In this document: positions 7,674-17,089 of the stretch, piece by piece | Layout of the letters: each line of letters begins with the position of its first letter | Numbering within the stretch: position 1 is the stretch's first letter | Assembly: GCA_019416685.1 (NCBI GenBank) | Contig: DXWV01000041.1 | Span: 1 to 30,917 of the forward strand | Length of the DNA stretch: 30,917 nucleotides | Direction: 5' to 3' | Source: Bacteroides sp. | GTDB lineage: Bacteria; Bacteroidota; Bacteroidia; Bacteroidales; Bacteroidaceae | The notes under the pieces: model-generated | The model's database searches: none | The model's input: only the letters and a program-made list of their open reading frames with translations | What the model was told of the DNA's origin: nothing | Program-made: the position numbers and the translations under genes

Positions 7674-10317
7674 TCTTTAAGTATTTCTTTATAATTGTTT
7701 TTAATTTCTCTTGTGCTATCGGTTTCGGGATAAACTCAGTACATCCTGCGTCCGCAGCGGCATTTCTGTCATATTCATAGGCAAATGCACTTTGCATGAT
7801 GATAGGTACATCTGGAGATAGTTCGCGAATGATCTTAGTAGCTTCCAAACCATTCAGGTTGGGCATTTTGATATCCATTAATATCAGATCCGGTTTTACC
7901 TCCTCAAACATCATAACTACTTCCATACCATCTCGTGCACGTGCCAGATTATAATTCTTTTTCAGTATTGCATTTAACAAATCATAGTTACTGTCGGTAT
8001 CTTCAGCAATGAGAATGCTTGGTTTGTCATTTCCTTTATCCGCATTTCCGGGCTGTGATTCTACGGTAACTGTGTTATTTTCCGTGTCTGTAGGTGAGAA
8101 CTCTTTTTCCTGTGTAAGTTGCTCTGTTTTTACACTGGCTTTTGCAGGCAGCCAAAAGCTGAATGTTGTTCCTTTCCCTACTTCCGAGGTTACGGAGATT
8201 TCTCCACCCAGCCGTTCAATGATTGTCTTGCAGATAGAAAGTCCGAGCCCCGTTCCTTGTACCGTATTATTCAGTTTCATAAAACGTTCAAATACTTTGT
8301 TCACTTTATCTACTGCGATACCTGTTCCTGTATCCGTCACGTGGAAGATCACCTTTTCTCCCTCTTGCCGGTATCCGTAGCTAATACTCCCTTCAGTCGT
8401 AAACTTTAAGGCATTTCCAATCAGATTGGATAATACCTGGAAGATACGATTCTTATCAGAATCAATAATAATTGTTTCGTTTGAAGGCTCGTACAGTAGT
8501 TGTACACCTTGCGGAGTACGAAATACATGTGCATCATGGATCTCCTTGCATAATCCATTCAGCCTTATAGGGGCACAAGTAAATTCTACAATGCCCGATT
8601 CTATTTTCGATAAGTCCAGTATCTCATTAATCAATTGAAGTAACCGTTCATTATTAGCATCTACAATGGTATAGTACTCTTGTCTTTCGTCAGCATTTTC
8701 ACTTTCTGCTATGAGGCGTGAGAATCCCACAATGGCGTTTAGTGGGGTACGTATTTCGTGGCTCATGTTTGCCAGAAAAGCCGACTTCATATTATCTGAT
8801 GTTTCTGCTTTTTCTTTAGCAATCATCAATTCCCGCTTCATCAGTTCCAACTGTGTGATGTCCCATTCAATACTGATGACAACTGGTGAAAAATCTTTCC
8901 CCTCTACTTTTATCTTCTGTTTATCCAGGATAATCAGATTTCCATTCTTATCTTTCTCTTCTGTCACCCAGTGTTTGCATTTCCCGGTGGCAGCAACCTC
9001 CATATCTTCTTTTCGCTTCTGCTTAGCTACTTCCTGAGGATAGTAGTCAAAATCAGTCATACCGGTAGTTTCGTTCTCAAAACTCACATCCCGGTTGTAT
9101 GACTCCCGGTTACGGTATACATAGCAGAAGTCACTATTCACATCTTTGACCACAATACCTGCCGGCAGATTTTCCATAGTGGTATCCATGATTCTGTTCA
9201 GTCGTTTTATCTGCGATTCGTAATGTAGACGTTCTGTGATATCGTGTGCGAATGACCAGTAGCTACTTTCCCCTTCATCGCTTGTCACGTGATACATTGT
9301 TCCTTCAAAGGCTAATATCTTCTTGTTACCGGGTATCGGCTGATACGCGATGAAGTTACAGCAACCTCCTTCGTTTATTTGTTTATACCTTTGTTGCCAG
9401 TCTTCGGCTGTGTTTATATCACCTGCCAGCTCGTAGATCTTATACAGACTTAATTTATCTTCCTCTGATATTCCGTGATTCTCTTTAAATAACCTGTTGG
9501 CGAATATCAGCGTACCATCTTTCCGGGCAGCAAAAATACTTTCTTTGGCATTGTTGATAGCATGTGTAAGCGTATTTATATCATTTCGGTGACGTTGTAT
9601 ATCTGTCACATTTTGTACATATCCTTCCATGCAGAATGTCCCGTCCGACAGTTCTTCCCGGGTATATGTTTGTATTCTCAGATAATACACTTTGTTATTA
9701 TAGTTAATGCGGTAGCTTGTACTGTTTTCATTCATTTCTTTCTCATTATTCTCCAGCCACTTAACAAAAAGGTTTCTGTCTTCTTCTACTATCATCTCAT
9801 AATAACGTTCGCTTGGAATAGAGCGTTGTGCTTCTTCACAGAGGATACCTGTGTATCCCCAGTAATAGAACATCCGTTCTTTGCTGACATATTTCCATTG
9901 TCCGATCTGAGCAGCTTTTTGAATTTCTCTTAATTCATGGTTGGTGCGTTCCAGCTGTAGTTTCACATTGCTTCGAGCCGTGATGTCCCGGTATTGGCAG
10001 AGTACTTTATCCTTATAGGGATACATGATACATTTGAAGTAATACGTTCCCTCTGCCAATTCTAATTTATAGTTTTTGCTAACGCTCTTCTGTTCGTCTA
10101 TGACTTTCCGGAAAATCGGGACCAGCTTCTGACGGGTGTACAGAGGCAATAAATCAAATATGTTTTTTCCTAATAATTTGTCTTCTTGCAGAAACCAAAG
10201 GCTACTGTGTGTGTCAATGTCTACGCAAGTCCCATCCTTAGCTACCAGTATCATTGTATCAGCTGTGATTTGCAGTATTTTTTGGGCGTTCTGCGCGTCA
10301 TGCAATGTTCTGTCCAT
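7669..10317 (-). CDS. Soluble hybrid sensor histidine kinase with multiple PAS domains and C-terminal receiver
   Basis: An 882-residue cytoplasmic sensor kinase with no signal peptide or membrane segment. Three or four PAS-like modules fill residues about 10-490 (repeated closures such as CQYRDITAR, GYVQNVTDIQ, SFAHDITER and IEWDITQLE). HisKA follows with FLANMSHEIRTPLN (phospho-acceptor His520), then HATPase_c with NLIGNALKFT (631-640), DTGTGIA (662) and GTGLGLS (688). A linker leads to a receiver domain (about 767-882) with AED (771-773), phospho-acceptor Asp815 in LILMDIKMP, Ser843 and Lys865 in IPKP. There is no DNA-binding output, so phosphoryl transfer to a separate protein is expected. 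It follows the glycan cluster on the same strand with only a repeat element between and no visible promoter, so read-through from the glycan genes is plausible. A link to glycan control is inference. Confidence 0.92.
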   Translation of the reverse strand: MDRTLHDAQNAQKILQITADTMILVAKDGTCVDIDTHSSLWFLQEDKLLGKNIFDLLPLYTRQKLVPIFRKVIDEQKSVSKNYKLELAEGTYYFKCIMYPYKDKVLCQYRDITARSNVKLQLERTNHELREIQKAAQIGQWKYVSKERMFYYWGYTGILCEEAQRSIPSERYYEMIVEEDRNLFVKWLENNEKEMNENSTSYRINYNNKVYYLRIQTYTREELSDGTFCMEGYVQNVTDIQRHRNDINTLTHAINNAKESIFAARKDGTLIFANRLFKENHGISEEDKLSLYKIYELAGDINTAEDWQQRYKQINEGGCCNFIAYQPIPGNKKILAFEGTMYHVTSDEGESSYWSFAHDITERLHYESQIKRLNRIMDTTMENLPAGIVVKDVNSDFCYVYRNRESYNRDVSFENETTGMTDFDYYPQEVAKQKRKEDMEVAATGKCKHWVTEEKDKNGNLIILDKQKIKVEGKDFSPVVISIEWDITQLELMKRELMIAKEKAETSDNMKSAFLANMSHEIRTPLNAIVGFSRLIAESENADERQEYYTIVDANNERLLQLINEILDLSKIESGIVEFTCAPIRLNGLCKEIHDAHVFRTPQGVQLLYEPSNETIIIDSDKNRIFQVLSNLIGNALKFTTEGSISYGYRQEGEKVIFHVTDTGTGIAVDKVNKVFERFMKLNNTVQGTGLGLSICKTIIERLGGEISVTSEVGKGTTFSFWLPAKASVKTEQLTQEKEFSPTDTENNTVTVESQPGNADKGNDKPSILIAEDTDSNYDLLNAILKKNYNLARARDGMEVVMMFEEVKPDLILMDIKMPNLNGLEATKIIRELSPDVPIIMQSAFAYEYDRNAAADAGCTEFIPKPIAQEKLKTIIKKYLKS

Positions 10318-10322
10318 ATGGT

Positions 10323-10389
10323 ATTATGATTTATGGTTTATGATTTATGAATTATGAGAGGATGTTGAATTCTGATTTATGAATTATGA
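10323..10389. repeat. Element D: heptamer array with word WTTATGA
   Basis: Five consecutive 7-base units occupy 10323-10357 (ATTATGA, TTTATGG, TTTATGA, TTTATGA, ATTATGA); after an 18-base gap, two more occupy 10376-10389 (TTTATGA, ATTATGA). TGATTTATGAATTATGAG is an exact 18-base direct repeat at 10341-10358 and 10373-10390. Both blocks have the same orientation, unlike the other elements. It fills the whole gap between the kinase start and the glycosyltransferase end, and the TAA stop of the latter (10386-10384) lies in the last unit. Confidence 0.8.
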
Positions 10390-11589
10390 GGCTTTTCCTC
10401 TTTTAGCCTTTTCCCACGCGCCGGTCCCACGTTTTTTCCTCAGATATCCTATTCCTTTCAGTACATTGACGTTCATAAAAAGAAAATAATAAGGAATAAA
10501 CAGTAGTTTATTTTTTATCTGTCGTGTTGACAGGTAATACCCCAAAAGTCCGAGAATGTAGAACAACACCTGGATCACCAGAATTGTTCCGTATACTTCA
10601 CACGGAGCGCCCATACACAACAACAGCACATTGAGCGGCAACAATAGGAACAGCAGTATAGGAGTGAGCGACCACCGTAGTACCCGGTGAGATACATACT
10701 GGAAACTCAATATCCCATAACGGAACGGATTCAGCAACGGGCGCAGTCTCCAGATAGATTGCAGTCCTCCGGCAGCGATGCGTACTTTTCGTTTTTCTTC
10801 TTCGTGCATATCTGCCGATCCACTTTCGATAGCGTATGCTTGTGTACAATAAGCAATTGTGTGCCCTTGCATGGCAATGCGTAGTGAGAGGATGAAATCG
10901 TCCAACAAGGTATCCCGTTCCATCTCTTCAAACAATTCTCGTCGTACGGCAAACAGCTCTCCAGCGGCTCCTACAGCCGAGTATAAACGTGCATCAAGTG
11001 CTTTCAGGGTTGATTCATATTTCCAGTAGATACCCTCTCCTCCGGCAGCTGCGCCGTCCCGTGTCTGCACGGCAATTCGTTTTTCTCCTGCCACACAGCC
11101 CACACGTGTATCCTCAAACGCCAGTACGATTTCGCGGATAGCCTCCCGGTTTACCATCGTATTGGCATCAGTGAACACTACGATAGGCGTATTTATCAAC
11201 TTCATACCCCGGTTCATCGCAGCTGTTTTTCCCTGTCGTTCGGGTTGGAAGAGTACGGTGGCTTTTCCTTCCCAGCGAGTACGGAGGCGTTCGTTCGTCT
11301 CGTCATTGCTGCCATCCGTCACCCATACGATGTGTAGTTTATCCTTCGGATAGTCCAGCTCGAGAGAATTTTTCATCTTTTCGTCCACCACCTCTTCTTC
11401 GTTGAAAGCGGTGATAAAGAGCGTTACTTCGGGCAGTGTACTGTCTTCGGGAAGTTTTCGCTTTATTGGTTTTACAAAAAGCTCTTTCAGCTTTACGAGC
11501 AGGTAGAGAACGATACCATAGCCCAGATACGTATAGAACACGATGAAGAGGGCTATCCAAAAGATGATTTCAATCCAAAGAGTATTCAT
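10384..11589 (-). CDS. Membrane glycosyltransferase, GT2 family
   Basis: A 401-residue inverting GT2 enzyme. One membrane segment sits at about 5-32, the GT-A domain at about 53-280 and two to three membrane segments at about 305-380. The GT-A domain shows TLFITAFNEEEVV (nucleotide-sugar fold start), VTDGSNDET, VVFTDANT (metal-binding region, 138-144), the acceptor-side LLDDF (228-232) and KVRIAAGGLQSIWR in place of the QxxRW seen in processive synthases. This architecture resembles membrane GT2 synthases of exopolysaccharides. It lies 12 bases downstream of the NodB-like lipoprotein gene. The sugar is unknown. Its stop codon falls in repeat element D. Confidence 0.87.
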   Translation of the reverse strand: MNTLWIEIIFWIALFIVFYTYLGYGIVLYLLVKLKELFVKPIKRKLPEDSTLPEVTLFITAFNEEEVVDEKMKNSLELDYPKDKLHIVWVTDGSNDETNERLRTRWEGKATVLFQPERQGKTAAMNRGMKLINTPIVVFTDANTMVNREAIREIVLAFEDTRVGCVAGEKRIAVQTRDGAAAGGEGIYWKYESTLKALDARLYSAVGAAGELFAVRRELFEEMERDTLLDDFILSLRIAMQGHTIAYCTQAYAIESGSADMHEEEKRKVRIAAGGLQSIWRLRPLLNPFRYGILSFQYVSHRVLRWSLTPILLFLLLPLNVLLLCMGAPCEVYGTILVIQVLFYILGLLGYYLSTRQIKNKLLFIPYYFLFMNVNVLKGIGYLRKKRGTGAWEKAKRGKAS

Positions 11590-11601
11590 AAGTAAGTATC
11601 T

Positions 11602-13026
11602 TTATTTTATTCTGTTGAGTAATTCTGTTTTCTTCTGCGAATCTTTAAGCATATTCACAAAGTAAAGTGCATCTGCCTTGTTGGAAGCATTGCTTTTATC
11701 TCTCTCATATTGTTCTACAAAATGCGTGGCATGCTCTACCAGATACTTCCGGCAGTCTATGTTTAACATTAGCTTATCTTCAAAGTCAGCATACGAAAGT
11801 CCGCTAACAGTGTTATCTGTTTCGACAGAAGCAATATCCTGTTTCTTCAGACCTGTCAGATTGACGGTGATAGACGGGTAGTAGAAGTATTGTCCACTTG
11901 GTAGGTCAACGGTTAGTTTTAGGGTCGTTTCGTCTATAACTTCTACTTGTGGAACGGCTCCATGGGTACGGTAGTAATTATATTCATAGTACTCTTCCTG
12001 AGAAGGGAACCACATGGAGTCGTCTCCGTCTTTACCATAATTGTCATTGAGCCAAAGCAGGAAGTTTACCCAGCCAGAGTCTGTTCCGTGTACTCCGATA
12101 TAGATAGCCATTCTTTCTTCTTTAGGTTTTTGGAGCTGTTCCTCAATCAAGGGTTTAAAGTAGTTGGGAGAATCGTTAAACCAGCGTTCGATCAACACAT
12201 TGTACAGATCGTCTGTTACTTTAAAAGGGTACAGTTTGACAGTCCCTGCCTGTGCCGCCATGGTTTGTATGGGGGGATATTCAAGTGCAGCGGTTACGTA
12301 TGCCTTGTTACCATCCGGTTCGGCCAGTGTTTTACAGCCCCGGCCATTGAGGTGTTTCAATATACTGTCTTGTGCATTAGGGTATTGTTCTAACAATGCA
12401 TTTACATCTTTTTCATTGTTTACGACAAGATTATGGAAAGCGATTCCCCAACCATAATTAAGCATTTCACGTACATTGTTCCATATCAGGCCTTTCTTTT
12501 GATTGAAGCGGCTATAGTTCTTCTCGTAATGTAATAGAATCTGAGTTTTCTCATTCATCCATTCTTGATCAGGAGCAAGCGTTGTGGTAGGGGTAAAGCG
12601 TACTTCGTTACTTGCTCCGTCTGTACTTCCAAGTGTTTTTCCCAGATACCAGATATCGGGTGGAAGATCATCCCATAAAAGATGGCCAGCATTGTAATAA
12701 TACTTCTTGCTCAAAGGCTTTCCGTTAATAGCTGCCCATGTACAAGAGAATGCCACTTGTTTGCAGTCATCTTGTGTAAGCATAAATAGCCATGATTTGT
12801 TATATTTTAGATGCGGAATTTCTGCGGATAAATTTTCATATGACAGTGGTTGCTTCATTTTTATGAGGATTTCGGCTTTAACACTTTTTCTTTCATTCTG
12901 AAAGGGATAAAGATAAACCGGCTTATCTTCTATTAAATTTCCTTTAGTTAAGTCTACTTCCTTGATACATGATGATGCAAAGAAGGAAAGAATCGACAAC
13001 AGGAGATAGATATTTTTTTGTTTCAT
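11602..13026 (-). CDS. Lipoprotein, probably NodB-fold (polysaccharide deacetylase-like), degraded metal site
   Basis: A 474-residue protein with a lipoprotein signal peptide (MKQKNIYLLLSILSFFASSC, Cys20). After a short beta region, LFMLTQDD (81-87) resembles the first NodB motif (Asp-Asp) of polysaccharide deacetylases. GIAFHNLVVNN (194-204) resembles the second motif, but the second histidine of HxxxH is not present. EPDGN (236-240), GVHGTDSGW (311-319) and SMWFPSQEEYYEY (337-349) fit the later part of that fold in Bacteroidetes homologues. A C-terminal beta-rich segment (about 358-430) and a helical tail follow. The family call is pattern-based and uncertain. It lies between two GT2 genes with gaps of 12-13 bases, which suggests action on the glycan at the cell surface, either modifying it or, if inactive, binding it. 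Confidence 0.6.
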   Translation of the reverse strand: MKQKNIYLLLSILSFFASSCIKEVDLTKGNLIEDKPVYLYPFQNERKSVKAEILIKMKQPLSYENLSAEIPHLKYNKSWLFMLTQDDCKQVAFSCTWAAINGKPLSKKYYYNAGHLLWDDLPPDIWYLGKTLGSTDGASNEVRFTPTTTLAPDQEWMNEKTQILLHYEKNYSRFNQKKGLIWNNVREMLNYGWGIAFHNLVVNNEKDVNALLEQYPNAQDSILKHLNGRGCKTLAEPDGNKAYVTAALEYPPIQTMAAQAGTVKLYPFKVTDDLYNVLIERWFNDSPNYFKPLIEEQLQKPKEERMAIYIGVHGTDSGWVNFLLWLNDNYGKDGDDSMWFPSQEEYYEYNYYRTHGAVPQVEVIDETTLKLTVDLPSGQYFYYPSITVNLTGLKKQDIASVETDNTVSGLSYADFEDKLMLNIDCRKYLVEHATHFVEQYERDKSNASNKADALYFVNMLKDSQKKTELLNRIK

Positions 13027-13039
13027 GAATATCGATCGT

Positions 13040-13888
13040 TTATTTTATCAAATTAGAATCTTCATCTTTGTAACTGCTTTTTGGGGTGAACAATCCTGTG
13101 ATACCTTTCAAAGCTTTGATAATTCTTACTTTAAAACTATTCAGTAGTGAGCCATCTGCATTGATGGTACCGTTACTTGTTAGTACTCTTGCTTTGTGGT
13201 TTGTAATGAATACTAGCTTGCCTTGTGGCTTCATTACCAACGCCAATGACCCATCCTCTCCACGGATGATATCTGTTCTGAAACCAAACTTCCTGGCTGG
13301 TCCCGTATGAAAGCCGAAGGCCATCCCCCTTACACATAGTTCTGGACGTTTGATGGCTTGAATACGTAAATGCACATCCCGTAAATTCTCATAGAACCAT
13401 AATCCTATTCGTGAGTGCTTGTTATCCGTCATAAAGCTCCATAAGCTAAATGTAGCTATTACTCCAGGTATCATTAATTGTTCAACATGTGTCTTAATAT
13501 AGTGAGGGGGATAGAGCGTATCAGCATCAATGCAGAGATGTAATTTTCCGCATGCATGGTTCAGTCCACATTGCCGTGCATATCCGGGACCTTTTTGTGA
13601 CTCATTATAATAGCAGGCTCCCAGTTGTTGCAATACCTCCTCTGTGTTGTCTGTTGAATTATTATTAATGGTTATTATTTCAATAGGGAAGTCGTGTCGG
13701 TTATCACAAAGCGACCAAAGGCAGCTCAGGAGATGAGTTGCTTCATTGTGGGCAATAAGTACTACGCTTACCAGTGGTTCGTTACTTTGGCATTCTGCAA
13801 GTTTTAGACGTACCTCTTCAATGATAGGAGCCGGTATTCCGGAAACTGGTTTTTCATATACTTGTATGTATTTACTATACCATTTCAT
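13040..13888 (-). CDS. Glycosyltransferase, GT2 family
   Basis: A 282-residue GT-A glycosyltransferase without clear membrane segments. LVSVVLIAHNEATHLLSCL (from residue 39) starts the fold; INNNSTDNTEEV, GPGYARQCGLNHA and CIDADTLYPP (DAD at 121-123, metal and nucleotide-sugar binding) follow, then RGEDGSLAL (210-218) as the likely catalytic-base region. It is shorter than membrane GT2 synthases and so is likely a peripheral enzyme adding one sugar to the lipid-linked unit. Its ATG overlaps the TGA of the upstream GT4 gene by four bases (ATGA), implying translational coupling. Confidence 0.88.
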   Translation of the reverse strand: MKWYSKYIQVYEKPVSGIPAPIIEEVRLKLAECQSNEPLVSVVLIAHNEATHLLSCLWSLCDNRHDFPIEIITINNNSTDNTEEVLQQLGACYYNESQKGPGYARQCGLNHACGKLHLCIDADTLYPPHYIKTHVEQLMIPGVIATFSLWSFMTDNKHSRIGLWFYENLRDVHLRIQAIKRPELCVRGMAFGFHTGPARKFGFRTDIIRGEDGSLALVMKPQGKLVFITNHKARVLTSNGTINADGSLLNSFKVRIIKALKGITGLFTPKSSYKDEDSNLIK

Positions 13889-15033
13889 ATATCGTCCTTT
13901 TTAGTTATTGATTGGAATAACTCTTCCCATTGTTTTGCAATATTTTCCATCTTATATTTTTGGGCGTCTTCATATGCCTGTTGCCCCATTAGTAGGCGCC
14001 TGTTTACATTCTCAATGAGGAAACTTATTTTTTCTGCCATATCTTCAATGTTACCATCCTCTGCCAGTAGTCCGTTTATTCCATCATTAATAATATCACG
14101 TGGTCCACAGGGACATGCAAATGATACGGGTGGAACTCCACATCCCATTGCTTCTGTTATAACCATTCCAAAGCCTTCATATCGTGAAGAGAGCACAAAA
14201 ATGGAACTCTCACTGTATTTATCGGCAATGTTGTTTACTGTATGCTCCAACCAGCATTTTTTGGTTAATCCTAAACGTTCTATCTGCTTTTGCAATTCCG
14301 TTCGTAAGAAGCCGTCACCATAAATACGTAGCGTCCAGTCCGGATGTTTGCGTACCACAAGTGCCCAACTGTCTATTAGCCTATCAAATCCTTTCTGTGG
14401 TGCATATCGTCCTACGGCTATTACACATTTTTCTTTTCCGTCTGATTTCTTATTCAGTGGTGTAATAATGGGATTAGGAATAACACTTATATTAGAAAGT
14501 TCAGGCCAGAATCTTGCTTCTTCATGTGTCAGCAATACCACTCGTTTCAGTTGTGACAAGTTGAGTACAAATTTTTTGTTCCATTGCGCCTTTAGCCATT
14601 TCAAAACGGGGTTTCTGCTTTTGAGTGCTTCGGCTCCATAGGCATGGCGGGTGACATGGAATTCTCCGATTTTAATACTACCGTCGTTTATCTTATTGAT
14701 AAAATTTAACTCTCGTCGCAGGGTAGATATTGTGATATCCGGACTGAGTTCCCGCAACACTTTAATGAATCTTTTTTGGAAGCGATGATAGCGGAATGGA
14801 TATTTGAGTAATTTTGTGAGACGTGACTGATCATATGGATAGTCAAAAGGTACTCCCAAGTCAATATGCTTTACCTCCGGTGACAACGGGAAGTATGGTT
14901 TGCGTCCTTCAAGTTCTGATGTGACAATTGTCACATCATTTCCCTGCTTCGCAAAATAGTTGGCTTTGAATGTGATAATACGTTCCAAACCTCCCGGTGC
15001 TTCTAAAGAAGGCAGATAATATACTAATTTCAT
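13885..15033 (-). CDS. Glycosyltransferase, GT4 family (retaining, GT-B fold)
   Basis: A 382-residue GT-B enzyme. The N-terminal Rossmann domain starts MKLVYYLPSLEAPGGLERI with the glycine-rich acceptor loop, and the C-terminal donor domain contains VIAVGRYAPQKGFDRLI, IYGDG and the E-x7-E motif at Glu286/Glu294 (EGFGMVITE), then CPCGPRDII. It is a close paralogue of the GT4 encoded at 15935-17089: both share SPDITISTLRRELNF-type and PPVSFxCPCGPRDII segments. It overlaps the genes on both sides by four bases (ATGA). The two likely add related sugars, which is inference. Confidence 0.9.
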   Translation of the reverse strand: MKLVYYLPSLEAPGGLERIITFKANYFAKQGNDVTIVTSELEGRKPYFPLSPEVKHIDLGVPFDYPYDQSRLTKLLKYPFRYHRFQKRFIKVLRELSPDITISTLRRELNFINKINDGSIKIGEFHVTRHAYGAEALKSRNPVLKWLKAQWNKKFVLNLSQLKRVVLLTHEEARFWPELSNISVIPNPIITPLNKKSDGKEKCVIAVGRYAPQKGFDRLIDSWALVVRKHPDWTLRIYGDGFLRTELQKQIERLGLTKKCWLEHTVNNIADKYSESSIFVLSSRYEGFGMVITEAMGCGVPPVSFACPCGPRDIINDGINGLLAEDGNIEDMAEKISFLIENVNRRLLMGQQAYEDAQKYKMENIAKQWEELFQSITKKDDI

Positions 15034-15938
15034 ATTTTAGCAATGATTTGTTTCTGATATTCTTCTCCGGCATCTGCTACTTGACTGCCGTCCGGTGCCT
15101 CATTCACATATTTACGCTCCAGTTTTACCTTCCTTTGTGCACCCATCCGCCACCATTCGTATTCAATGTCTACATGCCCTATATCCATCGCCTGACGTCC
15201 GTTTTTAAATAGATCGTATGCCAACACGGTTGCTGTAGGGCCTAAAGCAATGAGATAGAGTACTTCTTTCTCCAGTTTGAGTGCTTCGTTCAGAATGTCG
15301 TCATACCGACTGAATGCATCACGGGGCGGACAAAGAATACGGCGAATGCTACGTGCTCCGCTAAAGAGATCGTTACCTACTCCCAAACGGCTCTTTTCAC
15401 CCTCTATAAAAACTATGTCACGACCTACCCAAATACTCCGCATGGCTTTAAACCAGCGTCCGCATGCCTCCTTTGAGGAAAAATCCATATAAGGTCTTGT
15501 CACAAAAGTGTTATAGTATAACCGATCCGGTTGCAAGTATTTATCCCACCATTTACCATATAGAAAAAAGTGAGTTCTCCAGAATCGGCGTGCTTTACGG
15601 TTGTATCGGTAGATGTTTGAAAATACATCCGATACACATACCAGGTGTCCCTCTTCATGGCTTGTCAGTACCTCTTTGAGCCGTGTTGCCAATAGCGGAT
15701 TTCCTTTTTGAAACCCGATTTCCTTATTAGCACAGGTGAGTAACATCTCTCCGTCACCATAACGGCTTACTGAACAATGCTTGTCTATTACCGTCTGTAT
15801 GGTTTCGTCAATCGAGGCTACGCGAGGAATCACTTTCTGATGGCGACATAACACGATGTACCAAAAGTTATACCACTCTACCGTACTACCGTAACGTATT
15901 TTATAGCGTATCTTATCAACCAATGGTTTTATGTTCAT
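15030..15938 (-). CDS. GT-D fold glycosyltransferase (DUF1792 / SP_1767 type)
   Basis: A 302-residue protein with the hallmarks of the DUF1792 family, whose founding structure from a streptococcal adhesin-glycosylation locus defined the GT-D fold. SVSRYGDGEM carries the D-x-E metal/nucleotide-sugar motif (Asp62, Glu64), GVGNDLF and LIALGPTATVLAYDL form the nucleotide-binding core, and DIGHVDIEYEW (252-262) is the conserved C-terminal signature. No membrane segment is visible. It lies between two paralogous GT4 genes with four-base overlaps at both ends, so it is part of the same assembly line. The sugar transferred cannot be told; the streptococcal example transfers glucose. Confidence 0.88.
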   Translation of the reverse strand: MNIKPLVDKIRYKIRYGSTVEWYNFWYIVLCRHQKVIPRVASIDETIQTVIDKHCSVSRYGDGEMLLTCANKEIGFQKGNPLLATRLKEVLTSHEEGHLVCVSDVFSNIYRYNRKARRFWRTHFFLYGKWWDKYLQPDRLYYNTFVTRPYMDFSSKEACGRWFKAMRSIWVGRDIVFIEGEKSRLGVGNDLFSGARSIRRILCPPRDAFSRYDDILNEALKLEKEVLYLIALGPTATVLAYDLFKNGRQAMDIGHVDIEYEWWRMGAQRKVKLERKYVNEAPDGSQVADAGEEYQKQIIAKI

Positions 15939-17089
15939 GACAATATACCTTTAAATAGATCATCCCACTTTTGCATGATATTCTCCAGGTCAAAACGATG
16001 TACATTGACTACTGCTTTTTCTCCCATTTGCTTACGTATCTCTCTGTTTGTGATGATGAAATCCAGTTTCTCGGCGAGTTGGTCTATATTTCCATTTTCT
16101 ACCAGCAGCCCGTCTTCTCTGTCGGTAATAATGTCTCGCGGTCCACACGGACAAGTAAATGATACGGGTGGTATGCCGCATGCCATTGCCTCCCCCAGTA
16201 CCATAGGCATTCCTTCATAGCGTGATGAGAGTACGAATGCAGAGCTTGATGCCATCTCTTTTGCTACTTGCGTAGTAGTACCTTCAAGCCGGCAGTTTTC
16301 GCGGTTTAGTCCCAGTGCATCAGCTTGTTTTTGATATTCTGCTCTCTTTCCGTCGCCATATATTACAAGTTGCCAATCCGGATGGTTCTCACTTACTTTC
16401 TTCCAGGCGGGGAGTAGTAAGTCAAACCCTTTCTGATAAGTATATCTTCCAATAGCGAGTATTCTTTTGGCTTCACAGTCTGATGTACATGTTGCACGAA
16501 AAGTAGAAGGGTTGTGTATACATATTACATTGTCAAGTTCTATCCATTTTTCCCGGTCTTCATTGGTTAATACAACAAATTTTTCCAGTTTTTTCAGTAT
16601 GCTCAATAGTTGGTTCATCCACATGCGAGCAGCCATTTTTCGGATACTTGTAGGTGCTTTTATATCATTAAAGTTCCGGTAATTGTCTCTGCTGAAATGG
16701 AATTCTCCTATTTTGCGGCTTCCATCCCGAATGGAGGTAATGAAGTTTATTTCCCGCCGCAATGTAGATATGGTGATGTCGGGGCGTAATTCATAAAGCG
16801 CCTTACGCAATCGTTTTTTGTAGCGTTGTTGTCGGCTGAAATAATTATATAGTCTCATTACCAGATTTCCCCCTCCTATACGGTCAAAATTGATATCCAG
16901 ATTTATCACCTTCACCAGTGGCGAAAGTTCATAGTACAATTTACGGCCTTTCTCCTCAGTGAGAATGATCGTCACGTCGTATCCCAGTTTTTCTACCAGA
17001 TAGTTGGCTTTTAATGTCAATACGCGTTCCATTCCTCCCGATGCATAAAGTCCGGGAATGCAATAAACTAATTTTATTTTTCGGTTCAT
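15935..17089 (-). CDS. Glycosyltransferase, GT4 family (paralogue of the 13885-15033 enzyme)
   Basis: A 384-residue GT-B enzyme. MNRKIKLVYCIPGLYASGGMERV begins the acceptor domain; the donor domain has ILAIGRYTYQKGFDLLL, IYGDG and the E-x7-E motif at Glu292/Glu300 (EGMPMVLGE), followed by CPCGPRDIIT. The start is set at 17089, not the more distal ATG at 17125: 17089 reproduces the four-base ATGA overlap seen at three other junctions of this operon and puts the Rossmann strand at the N terminus as in its paralogue. It probably arose by duplication with the neighbouring GT4, with the GT-D gene now between them. Confidence 0.9.
   Translation of the reverse strand: MNRKIKLVYCIPGLYASGGMERVLTLKANYLVEKLGYDVTIILTEEKGRKLYYELSPLVKVINLDINFDRIGGGNLVMRLYNYFSRQQRYKKRLRKALYELRPDITISTLRREINFITSIRDGSRKIGEFHFSRDNYRNFNDIKAPTSIRKMAARMWMNQLLSILKKLEKFVVLTNEDREKWIELDNVICIHNPSTFRATCTSDCEAKRILAIGRYTYQKGFDLLLPAWKKVSENHPDWQLVIYGDGKRAEYQKQADALGLNRENCRLEGTTTQVAKEMASSSAFVLSSRYEGMPMVLGEAMACGIPPVSFTCPCGPRDIITDREDGLLVENGNIDQLAEKLDFIITNREIRKQMGEKAVVNVHRFDLENIMQKWDDLFKGILS

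Noticed and set aside
11947..12393. 148-residue plus-strand open frame inside the NodB-like lipoprotein gene
   Set aside because: Antisense shadow with no independent support.
13862..14323. 153-residue plus-strand open frame over the GT4/GT2 junction
   Set aside because: Antisense to two coupled glycosyltransferase genes with clear motifs; no promoter or domain.
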